Origin: Chlorohelix sp037138995
GTDB lineage: Bacteria; Chloroflexota; Chloroflexia; Chloroheliales; Chloroheliaceae
DNA: 64,000 nt
Direction of reading: 5' to 3'
NCBI RefSeq assembly: GCF_037138995.1
Contig: NZ_JBAXHI010000007.1
Location: forward strand, 62,001-126,000
Shown: in pieces, positions 33,732 through 41,559 of the stretch
How positions within the stretch are numbered: position 1 is the first letter of the stretch
Layout of the letters: every line of letters begins with the position of its first letter
The notes under the pieces: model-generated
What the model saw: only the letters and a program-made list of their open reading frames with translations
Told to the model about the DNA's origin: nothing
The model's database searches: none
Made by a program: the position numbers and the translations under genes

Positions 33732-34097
33732 CAATCTACTCCTGCTCAATTTATCGCGTTTCAATTTTAACGTACGTACAACGGGGCTACCAACTAGAGC
33801 CAACTCTAAAGTGAAATTTGAATATTTCTCTATAAAATAGACGAATTTTCAGTCATAGCCACCTTAAATTTAAGCTGAAATTCTGGGTGGCTAAAAATTT
33901 GCATGTAAATAGTTCTTCAGGGATACTAGCAGAATACTATAGGGATGTAAATAAATGAGGGTAACAAAAACTACCCTGTAACATCTAGTATAATTAGTAA
34001 AATTAGCAAGAGTATTAAAAGCGAGTAGCAAGTATTGAATTTCAAACGAAGTCGTGTCCCAAATTAAACACAGGAGAAGCAGGCACAGGTATTTCTG
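33732..34097. other. Divergent intergenic region with a hairpin
   Basis: TAGCCACC near 33855 and GGTGGCTA near 33886 form an 8-bp stem with a loop of about 24 bases and no T-run. A TATAAT hexamer (33989-33994) precedes the serA fusion but lacks a clear -35. No gene is seen. Confidence 0.4.
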
Positions 34098-35990
34098 ATG
34101 AAAAATAACCATACCTATATCATTGATTTCGATACCACCTTTGTAACAGTGGATGCCCTAGAAGAATTGGCGCGTATTGTATTGAAAAGTAGACCTGACC
34201 GCAACGGGCTACTTGACAGGATTAAGCACTTAACCCAACTGGAAAAAGAGGGCGAAATATCTTATCAAGACTCCCTTGCACAACGTACAAGTCTGTTTTT
34301 TCCAAACCGAAAACATATAAAGACGCTTGTTACTGCACTAAGCAAACAAATTAGCCCCTCTTTTGCAAGGAACAAACACTTTTTCAAGGAATACGGTGAG
34401 CAGGTATATATAGTTTCAAGCGGGTTCAAAGAATATATCGCCCCTGTAGTAGCAGCATACGGCATTAGCGAGAGCCATGTTTTGGCAAACACCTATATTT
34501 TTGATGCTAACGGAGATGCTACCGGCTATGATGAAAATAACCTACTCTCTCAAAATCAGGGCAAGGTAAAAGCAGTGCAAGCGCTCCATTTGCAGGGAGA
34601 GGTTTATGCAATTGGCTCCCGCTATAGTGATTACCAAATTAAGGAGCGAGCAATGGCAAAAGCCTTTTTCGCCTATACCGAAAGTGTCAGGCGAGAAGGT
34701 TTGGTAAAACTAGCCGATTATGAAGCGCCTGATTTTGACGAGTTTTTGTATCGCTTAAAACTGCCTAGGTCACAATCTTACCCTAAAAGCCGGATGAAAG
34801 TGCTACTACTTGAAAAAATTGACCAGAGGGCTGCCGAATACTACGAAAAGCAGGGCTATGATGTTAAAACTTACGACCGGGCATTGGGCGAAGATGAACT
34901 AATAAACGAAATCAAAAATGTCTCTATAGTAGGTATTCGTTCCAAAACAGAACTTACTCAGGAGGTTCTCAATAACGCTAACCGTTTGTTATCTATCGGG
35001 GCTTTTTGTATCGGAACTAACCAAATAAACCTTGAAGCCGCCACTCGCAAAGGCATAGCTGTTTTCAACGCTCCATATAGCAACACTCGCTCTGTAGTTG
35101 AGCTTACAATCGGCGAAATTATTATGCTAAGTCGGGACGTGTTTGATAAGAGCCAGAAAATGCACCGGGGTGTTTGGGAAAAATCTGCGGAAGGTTCTCG
35201 CGAAATTCGAGGCAAAAAACTTGGACTAATCGGGTATGGCAATATCGGCTCGCAGCTATCGGTGTTGGCTGAGAGTCTAGGTTTGGAAGTATATTTCTAT
35301 GACATCGTGGATAAACTCGCGCTGGGCAACGCTAAAGTCTGCCGCTCTTTGGACGAACTACTTGAAATAGCCGATATTGTGTCGGTACACGTAGATGGGC
35401 GAAAATCCAACCATAACCTTATCGGTGCGCCTGAATTTAAAATGATGAAGCAGGGCGCAATATTCATCAATGCCAGTCGAGGTTCGGTAGTAGATCTAAA
35501 AGCTCTGGTAAAAGCTTTAAAGGATAAATCCATTAATGGCGCAGCTATAGACGTGTTTCCCGAAGAGCCGAAAAGTAACAAAGACCCCTTTGTGAGTGAA
35601 CTTCAAGGTATGCCGAATGTCATTCTGACTCCGCATATTGCCGGAAGCACTATCGAAGCTCAACAAAACATTGCCGATTTCGTTAGCAATAAACTGAGCA
35701 ATTATGTGGACAACGGCGATACTACCTTGAGTGTTAATTTCCCTAATATCAACCTTCCCACCTTGTTATCCGGTCACAGGTTAATTCATGTACATCAGAA
35801 TGTACCGGGCATTTTGGCGCGTATCAACTCGATAATGGCAGATAATAACCTGAACATCATCGGGCAGTATTTGAAAACTAACGAAGAGATAGGTTATGTA
35901 ATTACCGATGTAAGCAGCGCCTACTCTGACAAAGTAGTGCAGGAATTGGTTAGCATTCCCAACACCATAAAATTTAGAGTGCTATTCTAA
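34098..35990 (+). CDS. serA: HAD phosphatase-like domain fused to D-3-phosphoglycerate dehydrogenase
   Basis: This 630-residue protein joins two serine-pathway activities. Residues 1-200 are a phosphoserine-phosphatase-like HAD domain with motif I DFDTT (Asp10, Asp12), motif II in VSSGF and a lysine in GKVKAV, but motif III reads GSRYSD where GDGxxD is expected, so one metal-binding aspartate is serine. Residues about 235-545 are a 2-hydroxyacid dehydrogenase with GLIGYGNIGSQL, NASRGSVVD and the catalytic His in LTPHIAGST. Residues about 555-630 are an ACT domain (HQNVPGILARINSIM) for serine feedback. Fused SerB-like/SerA proteins are known in some lineages. Here the phosphatase half may be impaired. 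Confidence 0.88.
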   Translation: MKNNHTYIIDFDTTFVTVDALEELARIVLKSRPDRNGLLDRIKHLTQLEKEGEISYQDSLAQRTSLFFPNRKHIKTLVTALSKQISPSFARNKHFFKEYGEQVYIVSSGFKEYIAPVVAAYGISESHVLANTYIFDANGDATGYDENNLLSQNQGKVKAVQALHLQGEVYAIGSRYSDYQIKERAMAKAFFAYTESVRREGLVKLADYEAPDFDEFLYRLKLPRSQSYPKSRMKVLLLEKIDQRAAEYYEKQGYDVKTYDRALGEDELINEIKNVSIVGIRSKTELTQEVLNNANRLLSIGAFCIGTNQINLEAATRKGIAVFNAPYSNTRSVVELTIGEIIMLSRDVFDKSQKMHRGVWEKSAEGSREIRGKKLGLIGYGNIGSQLSVLAESLGLEVYFYDIVDKLALGNAKVCRSLDELLEIADIVSVHVDGRKSNHNLIGAPEFKMMKQGAIFINASRGSVVDLKALVKALKDKSINGAAIDVFPEEPKSNKDPFVSELQGMPNVILTPHIAGSTIEAQQNIADFVSNKLSNYVDNGDTTLSVNFPNINLPTLLSGHRLIHVHQNVPGILARINSIMADNNLNIIGQYLKTNEEIGYVITDVSSAYSDKVVQELVSIPNTIKFRVLF

Positions 35991-35997
35991 TTGTGTG

Positions 35998-36100
35998 CCT
36001 TCCATCAGGGCGATGGTGGCTGGGGTTCTTTCAAAGCGCGGGCGGTCTGGATATTCTTAGGTAAGGGCAGCCCGTGTGAGATTACTTCTGCCTCAAGCGA
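35998..36100 (-). pseudogene. Decayed fragment of a pseudouridine-5'-phosphate glycosidase gene
   Basis: Translated on the minus strand this reads SLEAEVISHGLPLPKNIQTA, then RALKE; a deletion of about 23 bases shifts the frame, and then PATIALMEG continues. The intact psuG at 59.7-60.6 kb has ALESTVISHGLPYPENIQTA, RTLEE and, after a missing stretch, PATIALMDG in the same order. The DNA is roughly 85% alike by eye. No start, no downstream half and no intact frame remain, so this is a remnant of a duplicated or replaced copy. Confidence 0.75.
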
Positions 36101-36111
36101 TGGGTTTATAT

Positions 36112-36345
36112 CTAGGTTTTAGGTAAATCCATCAGATTTGGTAAGTGTTCAGAGTTAGGATAAAGAAGGTTGAAAACCAGCAGGGCGCAACAAAGCCAAG
36201 CAGGATTTGAGCGGATTGAGCCAGCGCAACTCCCAAGAGCCAGAAAGACTGCGCGTCCCTGCTCTAGCTCTCCGGCTGCCTCCCATAATGCCTGATAAAA
36301 GCTTTGATGTTCCTGCTCACTTGGTCTAACTTTTTCTGATTTTTA
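36112..36345 (-). pseudogene. Possible remnant of an unidentified coding sequence
   Basis: A minus-strand frame without a start codon encodes QSFYQALWEAAGELEQGRAV followed by a hydrophobic, cysteine-containing stretch, ending at TAG 36112. Alternative frames also look partly coding, as in a frameshifted gene. I cannot assign it to a family, and it may simply be random. Confidence 0.25.
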
Positions 36346-36630
36346 TAATCGATTACCCTAACATGGAACACTGCCAAGCTGTGAACAGTATTGTCAATCC
36401 TCTTTGGTTATGATACTATCTAAAAATTGAGAGAATCCACTTGTTCGGTTAGTTTATAGTATAGGAAATATCATGGGCTGAATCCATGTTTATTCCATTC
36501 TGTTTATATAAGTAAATTTCCCCAGCAGCATAAAAATAGGGGTTTTTATTTCAGCTTTTCAATAATCTAATTTGCTTACACTTGTGATAAATAGTTTTAC
36601 TAAGAATATGTTTTAATCGAGGGATTGACT

Positions 36631-37296
36631 ATGAAAATTGAAGGTAATTATACATTTGAAGCGCCTCGTGAAATGGTTTTCCAGATGCTACAAGACCCTG
36701 AAGTTCTTTCTAAAATTATTCCGGGTTGTGAACAATTAACCCTTGTAGGTGATAATGAATACGAAGCCGCTTTGGAAATTAACGTTGGACCTGTAAAAGG
36801 GAAATTTAAGGGCAAGGTAGTGCTTTCTGAACTTAATGCTCCTGAGAGTTATAGCATGACCATCAACGGAAACGGCGCACCCGGCTTTGTAAAAGGAACC
36901 GGACACATTAAGCTAGAACAGCAAGGCGTGACTACGACTCTGCTGATTTATGAGGGTGATGCTCATGTAGGTGGGCGCATAGCCAGTGTTGGGCAACGTC
37001 TAGTTGAAAGTGCCGCAAAAGCTCTTACCAAGCAAAGTCTCGATGGGGTTAATCAATATATCGAAGCTGTAGTTAAAGCCAAAGCTGAAAAAGAAGCCGC
37101 GCCCCCGCCAAAAATAGAAGCTCCTACTCAAACTGAATTTGCAATGGGTATGGCTAAGGGTGTGATTTCAGACATTGTTCCACCTAATCGCCGCCCTCTT
37201 TATATCGGTGCGGCAATTTCATTGTTCATACTATTCATTATATTACGCTCAAGACAATCCTCAAAAAAGAAGAGAATCCGAAATAGCGACAGCTAG
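36631..37296 (+). CDS. CoxG-like SRPBCC protein with C-terminal membrane anchor
   Basis: This 221-residue protein has the CoxG/SRPBCC pattern: GNYTFEAPREMVFQMLQDPE, KIIPGCEQLTLVGDNEYEA and the GPVKGKFKGKV block. An Ala/Pro-rich linker leads to a C-terminal helix (about 190-207, RRPLYIGAAISLFILFIILR). CoxG-type proteins tether CO-dehydrogenase or related oxidoreductases to the membrane; no such enzyme is encoded nearby, so its partner is unknown. The ATG at 36631 follows GAGGG; an in-frame TTG two codons earlier is less likely. A DUF364 gene follows. Confidence 0.85.
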   Translation: MKIEGNYTFEAPREMVFQMLQDPEVLSKIIPGCEQLTLVGDNEYEAALEINVGPVKGKFKGKVVLSELNAPESYSMTINGNGAPGFVKGTGHIKLEQQGVTTTLLIYEGDAHVGGRIASVGQRLVESAAKALTKQSLDGVNQYIEAVVKAKAEKEAAPPPKIEAPTQTEFAMGMAKGVISDIVPPNRRPLYIGAAISLFILFIILRSRQSSKKKRIRNSDS

Positions 37297-37333
37297 ATTC
37301 TGAATTTTAACAAGTTCACAGGCTCATACAGTT

Positions 37334-38107
37334 ATGCCCTTAATACTAGATTCTATAATTGAAACGCTGATAGCTGGCTGGAAAATAAAACAGGTCAATA
37401 TCGGGGTGAACTGGACGCTGGTTGAGGTTATTAACCATGAGGGGGAAACCCGCGCGGGCGTTGCCGCTACTCCCGGTACTGCGGAATTTAAAGCGCAAGC
37501 GCAATTCCATTACGGCTTGAACCATTTGGCTATTGAGGATGCGCGAATACTGGCAGGGAAAGTTAGAGAGGTTGAGCCTGTTCAGGTGGCGATAGGGTTG
37601 GCAACGCTCAATAGTATGCTTGCTCCAGACCCGGCAACACTTGCCGATATTGATGCCGGCGATTGGCTGGTTGAAAACGCTATCGGGCGTAAGGTGGCAA
37701 TTGTAGGGCATTTTCCATTTGTGAAAGAACTTGAGCCAATTGCACAAAAGCTGTGGGTGTTGGAACTCGACCCGCGCGAAGGGGATTTGCCCGCTTCAGA
37801 AGCTCCCAGAGTGATACCCAACGCCGATTTGCTGGCAATTACCAGTAGCGCTTTGATAAACCATACCCTTGAGGGTATTCTTGCGCTTGTACAACCGGGA
37901 ACTAAAGTTATTATGCTCGGTCCCTCCACTCCTCTCACTCCCATACTTTTCAAGTTCGGAGTAGATTTGCTATCAGGCGTGCAAGTTTCCGACATGCCCG
38001 CTCTAATTGAATCCATTGAAGCGGGCTTATCTTTCCGTAAAATGCGTGGGTTGCGCAGGGTGACTTTGCTAAACTTACTGGATAGCTTGCAGTGCTTTGA
38101 CGTTTAA
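37334..38107 (+). CDS. DUF364/DUF4213 putative heavy-metal chelation protein
   Basis: This 257-residue cytoplasmic protein has the N-terminal DUF4213-like part and a C-terminal Rossmann-like DUF364 domain (VAIVGHFPFVKEL, ITSSALINHTLEGIL, VIMLGPSTPLTPILF). These proteins are linked to metal transport or chelation by context only. It is preceded by the CoxG-like gene and followed by an MFS transporter gene and a CopC-CopD-like gene, which fits a metal-related group. Biochemical function is unknown. Confidence 0.8.
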   Translation: MPLILDSIIETLIAGWKIKQVNIGVNWTLVEVINHEGETRAGVAATPGTAEFKAQAQFHYGLNHLAIEDARILAGKVREVEPVQVAIGLATLNSMLAPDPATLADIDAGDWLVENAIGRKVAIVGHFPFVKELEPIAQKLWVLELDPREGDLPASEAPRVIPNADLLAITSSALINHTLEGILALVQPGTKVIMLGPSTPLTPILFKFGVDLLSGVQVSDMPALIESIEAGLSFRKMRGLRRVTLLNLLDSLQCFDV

Positions 38108-38134
38108 ACTTTAAATTAATAAGGATAATTTTTA

Positions 38135-39430
38135 ATGAAAGATAGAGCGGCATCCCCTCGATTTCACTATGCTTGGGTCATTGCAATTATTACCTTCCTG
38201 ACGCTGCTCACAACTGCCGGTATTCGCTCCACTCCGGGGGTGCTGCTTGTTCCATTGGGCGAGGATTTTCATTGGAATAGAGCAACGGTTTCGCTTGCAA
38301 TCGCCATTAACCTAGTTCTTTTTGGTCTGTTTGGTCCTTTCGCCGCCGCCTTGATGGATAGATTTGGCGTAAGGCGAGTGATGTTAATTGCCTTTGGCAC
38401 GATTGCCTGCGCTTTATTATTGACTACTATTATGACCGAACCGTGGCAACTTTATATATTATGGGGTGGAATGGTCGGAACATCTACCGGAGCAACTGCT
38501 ACAGTGCTGGCAGCATTTGTAACTAACCGCTGGTTTGTGAAACAGCGCGGGTTGGTGCTGGGCGTGATGACCGCCAGCAATGCTACCGGGCAACTGGTAT
38601 TTCTACCGCTGCTGGCAACCCTGATTACCTCGTTTGGTTGGAGGGCAGCATCGTGGACTACCCTAACTGCAATAATTATTTTATTTCCGCTAGTTGCCAT
38701 ATTCATGCGGAATCGCCCTTCCGATAAAGGTTTAAAAGCTTACGGGGCTGAACCGGATGCCGTAGAACCGGAAAGAAGCGTCGGAAACCCTTTTGCAAAC
38801 GCTATAAACGGCTTGTTGCGTGGCTTACGTTCGCGCGATTTTTGGCTTCTTTCCGGCAGTTTTTTTATTTGCGGCGCTACCACCAACGGGCTTATCGGCA
38901 CACATCTGATTCCTGCCTCGATGGATCATGGCATATCGGAAGTAACTGCTGCGAGTTTGCTTGCGCTTATCGGTATCTTTGATATTATCGGCACCACCGC
39001 TTCAGGTTGGCTCTCAGACCGAGTTGATAATCGCGTGTTGTTGGCGTGGTACTATGGCTTGCGAGGTCTCTCGTTGCTTTTCTTGCCTTACGCTCTAGGT
39101 ACAGGCTTTCTGTCGCTGGCAGTATTTATCGTATTTTACGGGCTGGATTGGGTCGCTACAGTACCGCCCACCGTTCGCTTAACCGCCGATATTTTTGGGA
39201 AAGCCAGTGCCGCCGTAATTTTTGGCTGGATATTCGCTGCACACCAACTAGGCGCGGCTTTTGCTTCTTTTGGGGCAGGCACGCTTTACACAATTTTGGG
39301 CGATTATCAAGTTAGCTTCTTGTTGGCGGGTCTTTTATCGCTTATTGCTTCGGGTCTGGTAATCAGGATTGGGCATAAGTCAGGAAAAATCCCGCCTACC
39401 CCTAAAGAAGTATCCCAGCAAGCAGCCTAA
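38135..39430 (+). CDS. Major facilitator superfamily transporter (OFA/monocarboxylate-like)
   Basis: This 431-residue inner-membrane protein has about twelve membrane helices and the MFS loop-2 signature LMDRFGVRRVML, with the sister motif in DRVDNRVLL at the half-point. The FHYAWVIAIITFL start resembles the oxalate/formate antiporter (OFA) group. The ATG at 38135 follows AAGGA. Substrate is unknown. Confidence 0.85.
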   Translation: MKDRAASPRFHYAWVIAIITFLTLLTTAGIRSTPGVLLVPLGEDFHWNRATVSLAIAINLVLFGLFGPFAAALMDRFGVRRVMLIAFGTIACALLLTTIMTEPWQLYILWGGMVGTSTGATATVLAAFVTNRWFVKQRGLVLGVMTASNATGQLVFLPLLATLITSFGWRAASWTTLTAIIILFPLVAIFMRNRPSDKGLKAYGAEPDAVEPERSVGNPFANAINGLLRGLRSRDFWLLSGSFFICGATTNGLIGTHLIPASMDHGISEVTAASLLALIGIFDIIGTTASGWLSDRVDNRVLLAWYYGLRGLSLLFLPYALGTGFLSLAVFIVFYGLDWVATVPPTVRLTADIFGKASAAVIFGWIFAAHQLGAAFASFGAGTLYTILGDYQVSFLLAGLLSLIASGLVIRIGHKSGKIPPTPKEVSQQAA

Positions 39431-39454
39431 TTTAAATTGCTCAGATTAAAAACA

Positions 39455-40690
39455 ATGCACTTAAAACTTGTACTTGCAACATTTATCTGTTTATTTTTGC
39501 TATTGGGCTTTAGCCGGGCAAGTGTGGCAAATGCCCATTCCGGCTTTCTTCGCTCTGACCCTGCCGATAATTCAATTCTCGTAACTGCCCCGGATATGAT
39601 TAATATTTGGTTCAGCGAACCGATTCGGTTGATTCGCCCCGGTGTGACCGTTTTCTCCCCATCCGGGAATAAAATTGAAACCGATGTGCCTGTAATCGAG
39701 GGGCAGAAAGTTACGGTTCCTCTAAAGCTCACCCAGAATGGGACATATCGGGTGGTTTGGCAAGTTATATCCGAAGATACTCATCCGGTTCGGGGCAGTT
39801 TTAGCTTTAGTGTAGGTAATCAAAGCTCGCAATTGTCAGGAAATTCGGCTGAATTTGGCTCGGTTTCATTGCTAGGCTTAGGCTTGCAAACCTTATCACG
39901 TTGGTTGCACTTTCTCGGTTATGCGCTCGGCTTTTTTCCTATATTATTTGGACTTTTCGCGCTTAAAAACCGAACAGAACAAGCAGAAAAGATAATATGG
40001 CGACTTGTAAATTCAGGAATATTATTGCTGGTGGTGGCGGAACCGCTGGCATTATTCGGACAGAGCGCCAGCCTTGATGAATCTCAGATTTTCGACAGCA
40101 TAACCATTGGAGATATTCTAGCTTCAAATTTTGGGCGTGTCTTGGGGCAAAGGCTAGGCGCAGCCTTACTGTTATGGGTGCTGGTTAGCGTGGCAAGGCA
40201 AGGAAATACGGCAGCTAGAAGCGCGATTTTGGCAACAGGTATTGTTTTAGCGGTGGCAGACGGGCAATCCAGCCATGCGATTAATTTCGGGATAGCCGGA
40301 TTGGCTATAAATACCTTGCATTTGTTAGCAATGGGCGTATGGGTAGGCGGTCTTTTCACGCTCATTGCTATTTGGCGATTAGCGGAAATAGCTTCTCAAC
40401 GCCAGTATATAATCAAGCGTTTTGGAAGGTTAGCTGCCCTTGCTGTGCTGGTTCTGGTGACTACCGGAGTTACCAGCAGCATCCTCCAAACATATAAGCT
40501 TGAAATTGAAAGTAACTATGGCAAGACCTTAATTTTAAAGCTGCTTGTTTTTGTTGCTGCCATTTTCATTGTATTTGCAGGATTACGTGCCAGCCTGTTT
40601 CTGCGATGGCGCTGGTGGTTGGTGGAAGGGTTAGCGCTTGCTTCTATTCTGTTTATTGCGGGCTTGCTGGTATCGCTTCCGGTAGGTTAA
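39455..40690 (+). CDS. CopC-CopD fusion, copper resistance/uptake protein
   Basis: This 411-residue protein has a signal peptide ending ANA, so the mature chain begins with the copper-binding histidine (His28) of HSGFLRSDPADN. The CopC beta-barrel also contains DTHPVRGSFSF. From about residue 150 there are roughly eight membrane helices of the CopD type. It would bind copper outside the membrane and move it or sense it. The ATG at 39455 is preferred to a TTG 6 codons earlier. It closes the CoxG/DUF364/MFS group. Confidence 0.85.
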   Translation: MHLKLVLATFICLFLLLGFSRASVANAHSGFLRSDPADNSILVTAPDMINIWFSEPIRLIRPGVTVFSPSGNKIETDVPVIEGQKVTVPLKLTQNGTYRVVWQVISEDTHPVRGSFSFSVGNQSSQLSGNSAEFGSVSLLGLGLQTLSRWLHFLGYALGFFPILFGLFALKNRTEQAEKIIWRLVNSGILLLVVAEPLALFGQSASLDESQIFDSITIGDILASNFGRVLGQRLGAALLLWVLVSVARQGNTAARSAILATGIVLAVADGQSSHAINFGIAGLAINTLHLLAMGVWVGGLFTLIAIWRLAEIASQRQYIIKRFGRLAALAVLVLVTTGVTSSILQTYKLEIESNYGKTLILKLLVFVAAIFIVFAGLRASLFLRWRWWLVEGLALASILFIAGLLVSLPVG

Positions 40691-40739
40691 TCAACAGAAT
40701 TTTAGCTTGTAACAATAAAAATGAACCTAGATATAGAGA

Positions 40740-40759
40740 CAAGGGGTTTAAACCCCTTG
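40740..40759. terminator. Perfect palindrome between convergent genes
   Basis: CAAGGGGTTTAAACCCCTTG is a perfect 20-bp palindrome between the CopC-CopD gene and the ABC ATPase gene. No T-run follows on either side, so its terminator role is only likely. Confidence 0.5.
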
Positions 40760-40781
40760 CCTGAATCATATCATTAGAAGC

Positions 40782-41513
40782 CTAATTTATTAGCATCCCG
40801 TCTTTCATATTTACCTGACGGTCACACCTAGCTGCAATATTTGGGTCGTGTGTGACAATACATACGGTTAAACCGAGTCGGGCGCGTAAATCGCTTAATA
40901 AATCAAGGATTTCCTGCCCTCTTTGGCTGTCCAAGTTCCCCGTTGGTTCATCGCCTAATAACAACGCGGGTTGGTTAGCCAATGCTCTGGCAATGGCAAC
41001 ACGCTGTTGCTCGCCACCGGATAATTGAGTAGGCTTATTATTGAGACGATTGCTTAACCCCACCAAACCCAACAACTCGCGAGCGCGTTCTTCCGGCTTA
41101 AACTGAGCTTTTTTATCAAATTGAACCGGAAGCATCACGTTTTCCAATGCGCTTAGAGTAGGCACAAGATTGAAGAACTGGAAAACGAAGCCTATGGTGC
41201 GGTTTCGCACTCTAGCAAGTTGTTTTTCTTTGAGCTTGCTGATATTCTGCCCGGCAATCAAAACCTCACCGGAAGTTGGCACATCTAACCCGCCAATAAT
41301 ACCAAGCATAGTGGTTTTGCCTGAGCCGCTCGCGCCGACTATTGCCACCATCTCCCCCTGTTTTACCTGAAAGTTTGCCTCATGCAGAATGGTAAGATTT
41401 TGGTCGCGGCTCAAGCGTACAGTTTTAGTAATGTTGCGGCATTCTACAATGGTAGCACCCAACCCATTAGTGGGCATTTGTGCCACCTGTTTATTTATCT
41501 CTAAATTACTCAT
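40782..41513 (-). CDS. ABC transporter ATP-binding protein (MacB/LolD type)
   Basis: This 243-residue ATPase has Walker A GASGSGKT (60-67), the signature LSGGEQQRVAIARAL, Walker B LLLGDEPTGNLD and the switch histidine in IVTHDP. The EPTGNLDS ending is typical of the MacB/LolD/FtsE class, which powers export or lipoprotein release. It lies 46 bases downstream of a MacB-like permease and is surely its partner. Substrate is unknown. Confidence 0.92.
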   Translation of the reverse strand: MSNLEINKQVAQMPTNGLGATIVECRNITKTVRLSRDQNLTILHEANFQVKQGEMVAIVGASGSGKTTMLGIIGGLDVPTSGEVLIAGQNISKLKEKQLARVRNRTIGFVFQFFNLVPTLSALENVMLPVQFDKKAQFKPEERARELLGLVGLSNRLNNKPTQLSGGEQQRVAIARALANQPALLLGDEPTGNLDSQRGQEILDLLSDLRARLGLTVCIVTHDPNIAARCDRQVNMKDGMLIN

Positions 41514-41559
41514 GTGTTAAAGATTACTCCCTTCTATCTTCCTATAACTTGAATGCTAA

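Larger units (their letters stand above)
35991..36630. other. Intergenic region with decayed gene fragments
   Basis: Holds the psuG fragment (35998-36100) and a second broken frame (36112-36345), both on the minus strand. The rest, 36346-36630, is AT-rich with no gene seen; a GTGATAAATA stretch near 36584 loosely resembles the operator core at 26.3 kb but is probably chance. Confidence 0.5.
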
